NCBI GenBank assembly: GCA_021432635.1
Contig: MU270108.1
Span: 983-64,982 of the forward strand
From: Thozetella sp. PMI_491
Taxonomy: Eukaryota; Ascomycota; Sordariomycetes; Chaetosphaeriales; Chaetosphaeriaceae
Direction: 5' to 3'
DNA length: 64,000 bases
Shown: piece by piece, positions 34,312 through 47,715 of the stretch
How the letters are laid out: every line of letters begins with the position of its first letter
Numbering within the stretch: the first letter of the stretch is position 1
Translations under genes and position numbers: made by a program
The notes under the pieces: model-generated
What the model was told of the DNA's origin: nothing
The model's input: the letters and a program-made list of their open reading frames with translations, nothing else
Databases searched by the model: none

Positions 34312-37300
34312 CTCAGGCACCGGGATTTGATGAGCTGGCTAGTCATCATCGGTATGGGCTGGAACCCAGGGCCCATATCGACGATATTCTCGACGTTGTG
34401 GTGTCATGTCTCGGCTTGGAGTCTTCGGCGACACGACAAGGCGACTCTGGGGTGGAGCGAAAGGCCACAGATGTGCCGCTGTCGTGGGAGCGAGGAGGAC
34501 GTTAGTTGGGGGATTGCATTGTGAGAAACAGGACAGCGCCACGACTAGGTGCAACTAGGGAATCGGAAGGCTATGGCAATTGCATTACGTCTAATCATCC
34601 CCCTTCTGGATTCCAGTTCTTCATGTCGTTCCGACATTCGAGCAACACAAGTGATTGCTACAAGTGACCTTGCTCACACCGAGTCCGGCCTTTCCTACAG
34701 GGACGACTATATGTTTTCGTGTCTTCGTGTATATTTGGGTACCTGGATCCCATGTGTTACACCCTTGATGTACCTAGGCCGGCCTATTGTATCGCGAGCC
34801 AGGGCCCATAGACAAGCGCCCGAGAACGAATAGCTTACAGTGCGCCTGTAGAAAATATCTGCCTCGGCAACGCCAACGTAGGCCACGGAAGCCGAGAATA
34901 CGGCTCCAGGTAGCTAGCCCAAGAGGAAGCAGGTTGGGATAGGTTTAAGGGGAGGGCAACGGATTCTTCCCGGCTCCACAGCGGCCCTGCCCGGATATCT
35001 AGCTCCGCCAGTTCATGAGCCAGGCGACGGTCAGACTCGACTGTCTGGACCAGAAGCCTGCAAAAAGAGACAAAAGATCAGCCCAAACAAGGAGCGTTAG
35101 GAAGCATGTCAATTTTATATCGCCGGCTACTCGATACGGCGGTGCCGGAAGCCGGGAAGCCGATCTGACCCCGTCCAACTAGCACTTGTTCCGGGTGCCG
35201 GGCGATGCGAGTTAGGGACGTGCTTTCAGACATTGTCAAACCGCTGCCGCTTGCGCCACAGGAAGAGTTGGCTGCCAGCTGACTGACTGATTGCCTTACG
35301 GTAGGCAGTGGGGGTCGGAGACGCGGAAGCAGCCTGACCAAGCAAGCACGCCGCCGCGAACCTTCGGTCACGGCCATCACCCATGGCCCCATGGCATAGG
35401 CATACCTATCTTCACCTGCTTTGTCGAGTACCTAGCACGGAAGTGAACCTAGTATGCGATAAGTTATGGCGCGTGGTAACGCATCCCCACGCCTGCATGC
35501 GGACAGAGATAGGACTGCAGGTAATATCGAAAGGCGATAGGCAACCCTCAGGGTTCTATTCTTAGGCCCGCTTTCCTCTCCGTGCGTAATGAAAGGGGGT
35601 GAGGGAGTAGGAAACAACCAGCCTTACTGCATGCCTACCCTACATGTAGATATGTGCTTGCGTGGGTGATCGACCCCAGGTTCTTGACGCATCACATCCA
35701 GCCAGAAAGCGCGGACGAGCCACCATGGTGCAGGTTCTAGCACGCACATGGGCGATGAACTGGCTAAGATTGACTAACATGAGTATTGCTACCAAGCAGG
35801 CGAAGGACAAGTACTATCCCCGATAGCTAAGTAAGCGTAGGTACTCTCTCGCCTGTTCCCCGAGGAGCCCTCCCTAACTGCAAGCGCGGGCGGGAGTCGA
35901 CTACAGCTCGGGATACATGTGGTAGTATGTGCAATACTGTCCTATAAGCGCTGGCAGATCCTCATGAGGCACTCGCTGATGGCGCTTCTGGAAGCCCCTG
36001 TAGAAACGAACGTAAGCTGCGCAACCGCGAAGGAGGTCGCGTCTGTAGCACACGAGCCTAGCACCAATTCCGCCGCTTACCAAGACCATTCAGAGGCATT
36101 GAGGCATTGCTGTGGATTTTGTCGCGTCAATTTCCGGCCTGTGTCGACCTGTGTCGACATGTCTCAGGAAGCCCCTGACGAAACACTCTGCGACGTACGC
36201 TTAAGCGATCGCAAGGGGCGCGGCCCAATCAACTGGCCCAGTGGGCCGCCACCTGCAGCACATAACGGTTCTTGGAGTGGAGCCCCCCCAACTTTGAACC
36301 CTTGACTCTATTGGGGAGGCGCGGTGTGCCTTCGCGGCGGGCCCGTGGCATTTGCGAGTTGTGCGGCCACAGCCGCCAGGATGTGAGGCATCGTCGCAGA
36401 CAAGACAGGAGACGGCAGTATGGATGGGAAAGTGGTGTCATTACCCACTTCTACCCCCCTGTCTGCCGGGTCGATCACTCCTATCACGGGTTCCAGCCCT
36501 TCGCTCACGACGAACGCCTGCGACGTGCCTCCTGGGGAAGTTTGGTAAATTTGGTGCTCTTTGAGAGCTCTCGTTCCCCTGGGCCTGGCAGCAGCGCATT
36601 ACCGGAGTTTTGGCCTAGCTGGGGCATATCGGCACGGCGCGAGATAGGGTAGGCAAACAAAGCCCAGCCGCAGAAGCCTCGCACAACGGGCTGCGCTCGG
36701 GGCAGCCGGTTACTTTGAAAGGGGGGTGGTGGGGGGACCCTCGTCGAGAGAACTCTTCCCACTCGGCCTAGAACTAGCCCATTCTGCGCAGCATGAGGGA
36801 AGACAGCGGACAACGGCGCGTGTTGCTACAAAGCTAGCCTCGTCTGATAGAACAAAAGAAAGGATCTCCCGGAAACGTCGTGCAGGCCGCCACTGTTCGT
36901 GGCTTGCCCTCAGGCTGAGCCTGCCATTCGGGTGGGTCGCGGCTGCTTTCCAAACGTCGTGGGGATCTGTCTAGTCCACTTCAGGTTGTTCTTGTTTCGA
37001 CGACGATACACCCCACCCCACCCGTCCGAGTTCCAGCCTTGTTCGAAGACTTTGCCAGTTTGGAGCTCCTGCTCCCGAATTGCAGGTCCATGAGCAGTGC
37101 TCAGACGCAGGGCCGTGACCTTTGGCCAATAGCATTCCTGCTGATATGTGGGCTTTCTTTTTGGGCCCACCCCTCCCCTCTGCTCCAGGCGTCTCCTTCT
37201 CGCATGTCCCTTGCTCGTGCGGTGGGTACAGCTCCTCCGACGCAGTGTCTTCGTTGGAATCCGCTACGAAGTTACCTCCCCTCCTCCCCCCGGGGCCCTG

Positions 37301-38035
37301 GTCACGTACGTAGTCCCGACCTCATTTTTGCTGTCAGTCGCCCACCTCCCGGCCGGGCCATTCTTTGCTTCCTTCCTCTTCTTCTCTCCTCGTAGCAGGT
37401 CCTCCATCCAGAGACAACTGGAAATAATCTCCGCTAATAAGCTGATACGTTGGGGTGTCTAGTAGCCGCCGGGTGCAGGCATTGTGTACAGGTATGATCT
37501 TCGCAGATATCACCCTATGTTTCCCTGTACCATGACCCAGGGGGTCGCCATTCTCTCATAACCAGCCGGCCTCCCGCCTCCGACCCTACCGCAACGCCCC
37601 CCCCAAAGTGCCCCATCTTCTTTTTCCTCTGTTCTCTTGTGTGCTGGCGAAGCTGGTGAGATCGCTGACCGTCCCGCCTCGCCGCCGTGGCATTTGCAGG
37701 CTCCATATCCATTCATTTCACTTCCTAAGCCTGGTGTCCTTTTTCCATTCAATCCATCCCACCCTCGTTACTGGACGCGTCTCTGTTCGGCTGGTTCAGC
37801 AGGCTCTGAATTCTCGACGTTGCGCCTTTCTTCAGACATATTCCACCGCTGGGAATTAATCCAAAAACAACGGTGGACTAGATCCGCCACGCCGCCCACC
37901 AGAGGGGGATCGAGACAAAAGCCGCTGCGCAACTGGGCGGCTTGAATTCCTGTTTCCGTTGGGCAGTGCCAGCGCAATTGGGGTCAAGCGGAGGAATCGA
38001 ACACGAGAATTATTACGACGACAACCTCGACGACC
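34312..38035. other. Long gene-poor interval between the E2 gene and NoxA
   Basis: This 3.7-kb stretch is the longest gap outside the AT-rich block. I see no frame with a recognisable domain or a plausible exon chain; the ORFs are under 130 codons and compositionally biased. The last ~1 kb is C/T-rich (for example 37150-37420 and 37560-37780), which suggests a long NoxA leader. The middle part (34850-36700) is of ordinary base composition and unexplained. Confidence 0.5.
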
Positions 38036-39905
38036 ATGGCGAGCTACGGCGGATACAGCAATAGAAGCAGCACGGGGTCGCTGAAGCAGTCGGAGAGAGC
38101 GAGATGGACGCCCCTGACGCGCATGCTTCTGTCCGGAGAGATGACCCAGGAAAGGCAAAAGGAGTTGAGCGGCCGGGAAAAGTTCGATCGTTGGATGGTC
38201 AACGAGGGATATCGTCGAATGTAAGGCAGCCTCCGTGGTTCTCTGGACGAGCTAGCCCCCCCTTGACTTTCATACTAACCTTGTTGGCTAGCTTCGTCTT
38301 TATCTTCATGGCCCTCCATGCTGGCGTCTTTGCGTTTGCCTTCGTCAACTTCACCATTAAGGACAATCTGCAGGGAGCGCGAGACACTTTCGGGCCAACG
38401 TATATGATTGCTCGCTCGGCAGCACTGGTGCTACACGTCGATGTCGCTCTGGTCCTCTTCCCGGTCTGCCGCACTCTCATCTCTCTGGCTAGGCAGACTC
38501 CCCTGAACGGCATCATTCAATTCGACAAGAACATTACGTTCCACATCACCACGGCGTGGTCGATCTTTTTTTGGTCGTGGGTCCACACGATTGCTCACTG
38601 GAACAACTTTGCCCAGATCGCCGCCAAGAACAATCTAGGCATCTACGGCTGGTTGCTCGCCAACTTCGTTTCCGGCCCCGGCTGGTCTGGCTATATTATG
38701 CTGATTGCCCTAACGGGAATGGTGTTGACGTCCTACGAAAAGCCGCGCCGAGCAAACTATGAGCGCTTCTGGTACACGCACCACATGTTCATCGTCTTCT
38801 TCTTCTTCTGGTCCTTCCACGGCGCCTTCTGCATGATCCAGCCCGACATTGCTCCGTTTTGCATTTCTATCGGCACCCAGGCCATCGGGGTGTTCTGGCA
38901 GTACTGGATGTATGGAGGCTTCGCCTACTTGGCCGAGCGTATTGCACGTGAGATCCGTGGCCGCCATAAGACTTATATCTCGAAGGTCATCCAGCACCCG
39001 AGCAACGTTTGCGAGATCCAGATCAAGAAGGAACATACCAAGACGCGCGCCGGTCAATATATATTCTTCTGCTGCCCTGCTGTCTCGCTGTGGCAGTATC
39101 ACCCGTTCACCTTGACGAGCGCCCCAGAGGAAGATTATATTTCGATCCACATGCGTGTTGTGGGCGACTTCACACGGGCCGTGGCGACTACCCTTGGCTG
39201 TGAATTCGACCGGAAGAAGGGGGACTCCTCCAAGGTTGTTGGCGTTAACCAAGACAACTCTGAGGTCGATCCTGCCTTGCGACGGGTGCTTCCGCGTGTT
39301 TACGTCGACGGACCTTTCGGCTCGGCATCTGAGGATGTCTTCAAGTATGAGATCGCGGTTCTGTGTGGTGCTGGTATCGGCGTGACTCCGTTCGCGTCAA
39401 TCCTCAAGTCCATTTGGTACCGCATGAACTATCCGCAGAAAAAGACCCGCCTCAGCAAGGTGTACTTCTTCTGGATTTGCAGAGACTTCGGCTCATTCGA
39501 GTGGTTCCGCTCTCTCTTGCTTGCCATTGAGGCCCAGGACGTCGACAACCGCATCGAGATCCACACGTATCTGACGGCTAAGATCAAGGCCGATGACGCT
39601 ACCAATATCATGATCAATGATGCCAACGCCGATAAGGACACCATTACGGGTCTGCGGTCGCCTACCAACTTCGGCCGACCCAACTGGGACATGATCTTCC
39701 GGGGCATCCGCAAGCTCCACACGCCCGCGGAAGCAGGTGTGTTCTTCTGTGGGCCCAAGGGTCTAGGTAGCACCCTGCACATATTCTGCAACAAGTACAG
39801 TGAGCCTGGGTAAGTCGTTCTTCGTGCGTGCCCCCAGACACGAGTAAACATGCACTGACTGGGAGTTGCAGCTTCAATTTTGTTTGGGGCAAAGAGAACT
39901 TCTAA
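38036..39905 (+). CDS. noxA: NADPH oxidase catalytic subunit, NoxA/Nox1 class
   Basis: NoxA moves electrons from NADPH across a membrane to oxygen, making superoxide used as a signal in fungal sexual development and hyphal fusion. Exons 38036-38220, 38292-39809 and 39872-39905 give 578 residues; introns are 71 and 62 bp. After a ~60-residue cytosolic N-terminus comes the ferric reductase membrane domain with the haem His pairs in FHITTAW, HTIAHW, WYTHH and SFHGAF. The FAD site is YHPFTLTSAPEED; the NADPH sites are GAGIGVTPFASIL and FFCGPKGLG; the C-terminus is FVWGKENF. No EF-hands are present. I assign NoxA rather than NoxB from recalled family sequence, including the RQTPLNGIIQFDKNITFH stretch and the absence of long insertions; the class call is less sure than the enzyme. 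Confidence 0.93.
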
Positions 39906-41196
39906 GCACAATTGGCCCTTGTGGGGGAAGGCGCCTGCAACTTTCCTCCCCCCCTCCCCCCACTGTGTCTCCTCTTGGGTTGCCTGTCAAGCACCACACC
40001 CTTGTTGGATAGGCAAAGCCCCCCCTCGCCCCGTGGTTCATATTCTTCCCAGCGTGCCACAGCAAGCAAAACTAGAATAGGTATTCTCTATGTCATTGGG
40101 AGTCGAGCCGATTGCATGGAGTCGGCACCTCGAAACCTTTCGATACAAGGGGCCATGGGGCCGAAAGGTAACCCCATCGAGTTTTTGCTATTCTCTTCGC
40201 CTGGAACTATCACTGCTTGGTGTAAGGTGTCGTGTCTATGTGAGCCAGCGGTAATCTCGCAGGCAATCCGGCGAGAACTCGGGAGGGTGAGTTCCATCTT
40301 CATCTTCTACTTGGTGGTGTATCCTCTGTGGGGGACCTGGCTGTCCATTTAGGCCCACCAACCCTTTTTTTCTGCCTGCATGTTACAGTGGAGGCGAGGT
40401 AATTAGAAGTCGAATCATCCTCGAAGGGAGGTCACGGCATGCCGCAAGCCTTTGTTATATATCGTCCTTCACACATGTATGTAGCGATCATATCATTTAC
40501 AATCTAGACTTCAATTCAGCCATGGTACCGGTCGCTGTCTTTGGACGCGTTCATGCCCCCTGCCTTGTATGGTAGACTGAGACTGGAGGGCATGGGCCGG
40601 AGCAAGACACTGTCGGGCCAGGGTGTGTACTTATGGGTGTACAGTCTGCATTGGATGCAATCCCTGGCGTATAATTACCGGGACCTTCGAGTGCGGTCTA
40701 TCTCGGTCTCGTGCGAATGCTATCTTGGATTGATTACATCGGGTGGTATCTACCGAGACGCTTAAGTTGAGTGACGGTTTTTGGCTTTCCCTTTTTGTCT
40801 CCAGCATCGACTAGGATCGACGTGAGGCGCGAATTATAGCGTGGCGCCAGGAATCATCACAATTGGGTAAATGCATCTGAACAGTGAACAACTTGAGCTC
40901 CCACATCGCTTGCTGATCACACGAAACAACCCTCTACGAGCCTCATAATGCTGAGCCATTGACTTAATAAATAGTGCTCCGCACGTCGACCGCCTTGAAA
41001 CTTTGGTAGTCGAGAGCCTTGGACAAAGATAGGCCGCTCACGGAGAGTAATACAGCCTAGGCCAGATATTAGCAACACAGCCTCTTCCCGCTAATCATTT
41101 GTCTATTTTCAAAGGGGAAAAAAGTATATAACTAGTATCCGTAATCCGCAAGTCTCCCCCCGAACCCAAAGTTTTAGGACCGTATCGCTATCGATG
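39906..41196. other. Convergent 3' regions of NoxA and UBP2
   Basis: No gene seen in 1.3 kb. Both flanking genes end here. Small open frames lack domains. Confidence 0.5.
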
Positions 41197-44100
41197 CTAC
41201 CGTGGCTCCATCTCCACGTCCTCAACACGCTCTACAGAGACAGCGTCACGAGTTTCAAGCATCTCGACATCTGGGGAACCGCGTGATACTCCGGGGACTG
41301 GCTCTGTCTCTTCGGGTGCCGGAATCTCCCGACGAGGGACTTGGACGAGCTTGTCGATCTCACTCTCCCGGACATAAGCAACATAGTAAGGCTCGCCCTT
41401 GTCGGTCGTACTCAACTGTGCGAGCACTTGCGCGGTTTCTTCGACGGTCACGGTCGTGTCGTTATACTTGCGCCAGACCCCTTGCTCAAAGTCATGAACC
41501 CAGGCCCAATAGTGACCAGCTCTACCGCTGGTACCTACATGGCAGAGGACCGCATGGAGACGGTACCTGACGCTCAGCATCTCAGAGAAGAGACCCTTTC
41601 TCTCCTCTAGCAGCAGCTCTTTTTCTGCCACCAGGCCCGCCTCGCCGTTAACATCCTCGAGCTCACGCCCGGGTCCTTCGGCGGAAGAATTTAGGTTAAT
41701 CGTCGTGTCGGCCCTCGATTGGTCATAGGAGGGTGCCAGGTCGTCGGCTTGATCTAGATTCACTATGCTCCACTCGGCATCATCGTTCCCCTTGTCTCCT
41801 AGGCTTTGCTGCCAGTCGGCAATCATCGTCGGGTTCCCATAAGTACTGGCTCCCCCAAGCTGCTCCTCGATCTGCGTAAGTCTTGCGTTGATGTTCCACG
41901 CCCTCTTCCTACGCGAAAAAAGAGTCGACTGCTTGTCGGCCTCCATGTAACGATCAAGAAATAGGGTTTCTGGAATTTGGACTAGGTTGAGATTCTTGGA
42001 CACCAGCGAAGTGCGTTGGATGTAGACGTGAAAGTTCGGTGCCGGGTCTTCGATGGTTAGGAAGAGCAGCTTGTCTGTGTCCGTTTGTTCGAGCCCGAAC
42101 GTCGGCTCAAGAGCATCATGGAGTTCCCGGGAGCCTTTGGCAGCCGGGTATGCTACCGCCCAACGATCTGATCGTTTATTAGTTGACCACGGCCCACCTG
42201 TGCTCTTTCTGTGGTCAACGTTTGCCGAAAAAAAGGACTCGCGGATGGAGCTGTCCCTTCCGCTCGCCGGATCGACTGCTTGAGACACCTCTTCGGCAGC
42301 TTCGAGCAAGTCGATCATGTTGCCCATGACTTCATCGATGTCCATCTGGTCTGAGCCGACATTGGGCTGGTCTAATTCTTTCGCTAGCTCTCCGACTGTA
42401 AGATCCGAGTCTCGGCTGACCTCCCTCTGGGGTGAGCCAGTTGCGCTCGCTTCAGACATTTCGATATCAACCAAATCAGCGTCAGACTTGTCCGTTTGGT
42501 GCTCTACGACCACGTAGGATCGCTCATCGTCGGCCTGGTTGACTAGTGTCTGAGAGCTCACATCGCTGGCAGTTTCAGAAGCATCCGAAACCGGATTCAC
42601 CGTGATCCTAGGGCTTGCAGAGACGACATTATTACGGGGCGGAAGAGGAGGCAGGTCCTTCGCTGAGGGTTCCTCCGTGGCTGTTTTGTCCTCCAGCGCG
42701 GAGCGAACTCGAAAGGATCGCATTAGTGCAGCATTCGCGAGTCTTTGCCTGGGCCGGACACAGGCCTTTGATGAGGTTTGCAGTTCTTGGAACAACGCAC
42801 CAAGCTCGCGGGCAACTGAGACAAGTGTTAGTGAGATGGCGGATCGAACTTTGAAGTGCTAAGATGCTCTCCGGCATGACAACGTCGGATTATTCTGGCT
42901 ACATGATATGGGAGTACCAGTGTACAACTTACAATGATTGGCCAAGAACGCTCTTCCTGGTGGTAGCTTTGATAGCCCGAGGCGCTGTAGGGTCTGTATA
43001 ACACCATCTTGAGTGGAGGGGAGACAAGGCTGATGAGAGCAGCGAAGCGCAAGTTCCCTCACAGTGGTGACGGAGAAGAAGTATTGTAGGATGCTGTTGA
43101 GATAGCACGTATTCCGCAAGTTCTCGAGGCCGACAGGAAGATCGAGGGATGGAGAGCTGTCTTGCATGTCTTGGCTTCTACCATCTCCGGTGCTCCTATC
43201 TCGGATGCTGGCCATGATGTGGTCAAATTCCTGCCTCTCTGTATCATTCGGGCCATCTGCGGGTCGATCTCGGGCGATTGTTTCTAACGCCATGAGGACG
43301 AGGCCCGGGTCTGCTTTTGCCTATGAATACCTGGATCAGCGTCCCATTCTTGTTCTGGGGGAAGAGGGCCCTTGCTGTGGGTTAAACAGGAAGGGAGAAC
43401 TAGTGTTTCGGATACACGTACACTGTCGATTTCTTGCTGAGCCATCACGGCAATGCCGCTCATGACATACGATCTATCGGCGCCGAGAAGGTCATAAGCC
43501 TCTTTGACACCCATTGTGTCGTTATAGACGATGTCTAAGATTTGCCGGCTGTTTCTGCCGCTACCGATCTGTTGTAACATAGCTCGGTGCTTGTGCCTCT
43601 GAGCAGGGGATTGCTCCACAAATGTCTTGTATACGGCCAAGATATAGCTGTCTGGTTCGGGGCAGTCTGGAGCCAGGTTGAAGTATCGTAGTGCTTGTGC
43701 GAGGGGAGTGGTGGCGATAGGTACCGTCTGCTTGGACAGCTCGGTGGTGAGAAAAGTCTCGAGAGACTCCGTCTTGCGGGAGACCTTGCCTGACTTGAAC
43801 AGACCCTCTAGAGCGCGCAAATACGCATCCTGCCGAGCAGGATCCACCCTGACCTGGCACTCATAGGCCCATTGAAGCAAGACAGGGTCAGATTCACGAG
43901 GAGCACCGAGGGTGTCGAAGTGCCCTAGGTTGTCGCTGGCGTCGGCGCCAATTGCGTGACAATATTTGCCGTCCCCGCATTCTAGTAGTTTTTCGAGCAC
44001 GCTACGCGGTAGGCTCTCGACCAAATGCTTCCCGGGCAACTTGGCGATGACACTCTGTATCTCGGTCCTGACGTCCTCGTAAAATGCGCGTCTAGAGTTG

Positions 44101-45005
44101 AGCGGCGTTGTGGCTTGCGGCTCGAGCACTGGCGTCACCCACATCTCCTCGTCGTCCTCGTTCCGAGCATAGGTAAAGCCGAGGTAGCTAAAGAGGGGCT
44201 TGGCGTCGCTGCCGAACTGGAGGTGATATATCTTGTTGCGAAACAGTATTCGCTTAGACTCCGTAGCCCCGTCAGCGGTGAGGTTGCGGAGATATGCTTG
44301 CAGAGTGTTGAGCGCCCCTGTCTGGAGGCTGTCTTTGACCACATCAAATCTCTCTGGATCCTCCCTCCTGGCTATGTCAATCCTGCTTCTGATCCTCTGC
44401 TCATCCGTCAACAAGTCGATCCATTTGGCTGACAAACGTGGGGCGGTCATGTCGACGGCCACCCGGTGGGCGCATACAGAGCACTCGTACTCGGCCCTGG
44501 CGACAAGCGGGTAAATCTTGAAAGAGGGGGATTCCTCTACGCCTTCGTCGCGGAATGTTTGCGCGCTGGTCCGCACATAGTGATGTAACAGGTGTCCATC
44601 CTGCTCTAATCTGCCAGGGGTTTGATGGCCAGGGGTGACATGGAAGACAAAATGATGGCGACAATGAGCACACATGCATGAGACCAATGAGGGTTGGGAC
44701 GGGCCGTGGTCCTGAGTTTGAGGGGGCTTAACGATGAAATCGTGCCCGGCTGGGATAATGGGGCCATCGGAAGCATCCAGGAGTGTAAGAGGCTGCCGCA
44801 GATGGTGGCATGGGAGCAACAACCGACCAAGGTCGTCTGCTTCCTGGTCTTCCTCCCGGGCGTCACGCAGGGCAGCACTGAGGACATCCTGGATCAGCCG
44901 GGGGGCCAAACGGCCTGCGATATCGCCAAGTTAGTATGGTGCACGGAGGAGGTAGGGAGAGAGAGACTCACCAGGCCGGCCGTAGACGGTGTGTTTGCTC
45001 TGCAT
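41197..45005 (-). CDS. UBP2: Ubiquitin-specific protease, UBP2 type
   Basis: Ubp2 removes ubiquitin, notably K63 chains, and in yeast works against the Rsp5 ligase. Four minus-strand exons (44972-45005, 43422-44914, 42933-43320, 41197-42815) give 1,177 residues; yeast Ubp2 has about 1,270. The start MQSKHTVYGRPG followed by RLAPRLIQDVL matches the conserved Ubp2 N-terminus. The first ~500 residues include the Cys-rich CMCAHCRHHF and YECSVCAHRV pairs. The Cys box is GLENLRNTCYLNSILQYFF with catalytic Cys near residue 581; the His box is HVGTSGRAGHYWAWVHD followed by WRKYNDTTV. The insert between the boxes is long, Ser/Glu-rich and probably disordered. Every intron phase closes. Exon 1 is only 34 bp, so it would be easy to miss. 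Confidence 0.92.
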
Positions 45006-46247
45006 GCTGGGAGATAGCGATTAGAGTGGGGATCCGAGAGCAGGTTAGAGGTTGGCGAAAGTCGAGCAGCAGAGCGAAATGCCCCGGTCTCTTGGCGGCA
45101 CGGAGAGGCGAGGTAACGACGATGGAAGAATGGGGCGAGAGGGAAAAAGCAGCTGCGCGAGGTGGAAATTTCGTGAAGAAGCCCGGGAAACTCGAGCTTG
45201 ATGGTGAGGCCAACGTGCGGCTTTGGCTGGGCGTTGCGCGGAGCTTGTTTGGTGATGGCGACGCGGGACGGGGGGAAAGCACTGCGTACGTAATCCGCCC
45301 CGTTATCCCTGTGCTTGCAGGCGAATCTAGAAGTGCATGCCTGCCCGTGGCGGTAATTCCTGGCTGGCTGCTGGCAGCTCTGAAGTCGGTTTCTGGCTTC
45401 CGTCTTCCCAGTGGCAATGAGGCTGACGAAGCCTTGTTCTGCTATGAGATAGGCAACGCCTCTAGCTCGAGCTTGAGAGTCTTGATTGGCCCCACTCTAT
45501 GTCATGCGCTCTACACATTTGGGGAACTTTGGGGAAGCCGCAGCCCCCGTAGCCGCTGCCTTATGGGTACCCAAGGCTTGAAGGGACTGGCGCCACTGTG
45601 CCCAAGGCACCTACACTTGCCTTACCTACTCCGTAAGAATACTTTGCTACTAGTGAGGCCAGGCTCGTCACGGCAGCCGGCCTTTCCTACCGCCTTTCCC
45701 GGTTTTCTCTTCTCTTAGGTCGGATGAAGCTGGCTAGGCTCAATAAGGGGCCTTCCTGTTCCTTCCCGGCAACGAGAGAGAGAGAGAGAGAGAGATGCCG
45801 ATGCGTGAGACAGAGCTCTGCCGCCGTGACAGCGAGCCTTGAGAACGAAGTCGCTTCGGAAGCTTATCAAAGAGGTCCTGTAACTAAGGGCCTTCAGATT
45901 AACCTAGTAGATAGACATGAGGGCAGAAGAATGGGTCCCGAGTCTGTCAGGCACCTCATCCACCGCGGGCGGGATACGAAGCAGATTTGGCATTGTCTAA
46001 TATGCGTTGCGCCATGAATAGAAGCGAGCGAGACATCTTGTGAACGAAAGACAAAAGCCGCATCAGCCAGCGGGGCCTACACGTGACATAACTCATGACC
46101 AAGAATTAGTGGGGCGCCACTTCATCCTGCGAAGCCTCCCGGGATTTCCAACTTAGCAATTGCACGCCGACAAATTGACTCGCCTTCATTCCCATATTGA
46201 CTCCCCTCGCGCTCCCGACTGCAGCGCCCTCAATACAGGCGTGCAAA
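45006..46247. other. Divergent promoter region between UBP2 and the NDUFA11-type gene
   Basis: No gene is supported. A 260-codon open frame here (44936-45718) has no recognisable domain and overlaps the UBP2 start; it is treated as spurious. A (GA)11 microsatellite lies at 45774-45795. Confidence 0.5.
45774..45795. repeat. (GA)11 microsatellite
   Basis: This is an uninterrupted GA dinucleotide run in the divergent promoter between UBP2 and the complex I subunit gene. GA runs often bind nucleosome-excluding factors, but nothing here proves a role. Confidence 0.8.
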
Positions 46248-47129
46248 ATGGCCCCGCACGGTGAAGACGACGCCTACCACCCAAAAGATGCTGTCGCGGG
46301 CGGCATCACCGGCGCCCTAGTCGTCGGCACCGCGGGCCTCTTCACCTCTGCCGTGAAGCTCGCTCTCCAGCCGCGCAACCTCGGCGCCTGGAGCATTTTT
46401 AGACATACCGGAGGCACCACCGGACTGTTTGGTATGCTAAGAAATATCCTTCCAACCATTGGCCCCAGCTGACACGATATCCCGGTTTTCCCAGCTGCGG
46501 CTGGTGGTGTCTATCAGTTCTCGAGTTACGCTGCCGCGAACCTTCGCGAGAAAGAAGACCCCTACAACACGGCATTGGGTGGTTTCCTGGCTGGTGCGGT
46601 GGCTAGCTTACCTAGTATGCTGTTTTTGTTGCCCCTCCACACTTCTGACTCTTAACTTCCTGTGTTCCCCTCCTCTCCTGCAACTTTGAACTAACATCCC
46701 GCCTAGGTGGCCGAATGCCTCGAGTCATTGGCTCCGGAGCTTTTGTGGCAGTGACGTTGGCCGTCTTCGAGTACACCGGCGGGAAGCTAAATGGTTTTGG
46801 CGAGAAGCCAGAAATAGATGAATTCGAGCGCAAGGAACAGCTGCGCAAGAACAGGAGGCGGCCGTTGGAGGAGACTGTAGCCGAGATTGGTGAGGGCCGA
46901 TGTGAGTATTTGCCACCTGTAACCCCCTTCCAGGTCAACCTCCTTCATTCTTGTCGTCCATCGACCTCCTCTTACTAGTCCACTTGATGATCCCGATTCG
47001 TGAATTGAACTGCATCTGCTAACGCCGACAGCCATTCGCCCACAAGGGTATGAGGAGCGTAGGCGAGAGCGGCTCAAGGAGAAGTACGGCATCGACATTA
47101 ATCCCGTCTCAGTCAACCCGCAGGCCTGA
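46248..47129 (+). CDS. NADH:ubiquinone oxidoreductase accessory subunit, B14.7/NDUFA11 type
   Basis: This is a membrane-arm accessory subunit of mitochondrial complex I. Four exons (46248-46431, 46495-46614, 46707-46901, 47032-47129) give 198 residues; the three introns (63, 92 and 130 bp) are all phase 1. The protein has the Tim17/22/23-like fold: DAVAGGITGALVVGTAGLFTSAV, TGLFAAAGGVYQFSSYAAA, YNTALGGFLAGAVASLPS and MPRVIGSGAFVAVTLAVFEYTGG are four membrane segments with small-residue packing. The charged C-terminal part (RKEQLRKNRRRP...RPQGYEERRRERLKEKYG) matches the fungal subunit, called 21.3b in Neurospora. Other Tim17-family proteins lack this tail. No presequence is evident, as usual for this subunit. 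Confidence 0.88.
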
Positions 47130-47715
47130 GACTGGCGAGTGAAAGGCATATCCGGTGGTGTACGTTAGATTTTTTTCCAAAAGTTTGTCACTATACGCAG
47201 ACTAGAGAATGGCACCATTTGCCTATACACTTCGCCTGCTCAGACTCTGGCGTTGCTCCGAAGGTACGTCGACCCTTTTTCACATCATCCCCTACTCCTC
47301 GGTCCTCTGATGATATCTCGTAAGAGGCTGTTTATGAATCTTGATCATGATTATAAACACTCACCTACATTGTTCTTTTTCTGAAGACCACTTTTCAAAT
47401 CTTAGTGTCTGGACTTGCCTTGATTCTGGATGGGATGGCTGACCAAGAGTGCAGTGAAGCGGTACCCTGGAGTCTCATTTAGCTGAGTGCTTTTCGTGTT
47501 CCTCAAAAGCAGGCGTTGTGCTCTGTGCCTATTATATTACAGCGCCGAAATCTTGATACTAGTACGTTTCCCTACATTGGCGTCGATACATGACTCAGCT
47601 CCCGCAACCTTCTTACTGCCTTCCGAACGCTTCCGAACACCTCCTAAGTTGCCAATCTAGCAAGTTCTACCGGCTGGTGATTGATCGCTAGCACCCCGAT
47701 GTTCATACAGCCGCC
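47130..47715. other. Convergent 3' regions of the NDUFA11-type gene and MSH2
   Basis: No gene or RNA seen. Confidence 0.5.

Noticed and set aside
38036-39905. Ferric reductase (FRE family) or NoxB/NoxC for the oxidase gene
   Set aside because: The His spacing, HPFTLTSAP, VYVDGPFGSASEDVF and GKENF end fit Nox enzymes rather than ferric reductases. The short N-terminus and the absence of EF-hands argue against NoxC, and the overall sequence is closer to the NoxA class as I recall it.
44936-45718. A 260-codon plus-strand open frame between UBP2 and the complex I gene
   Set aside because: It has no domain, overlaps the UBP2 first exon and intron on the other strand, and has the biased composition of a chance frame in GC-rich DNA.
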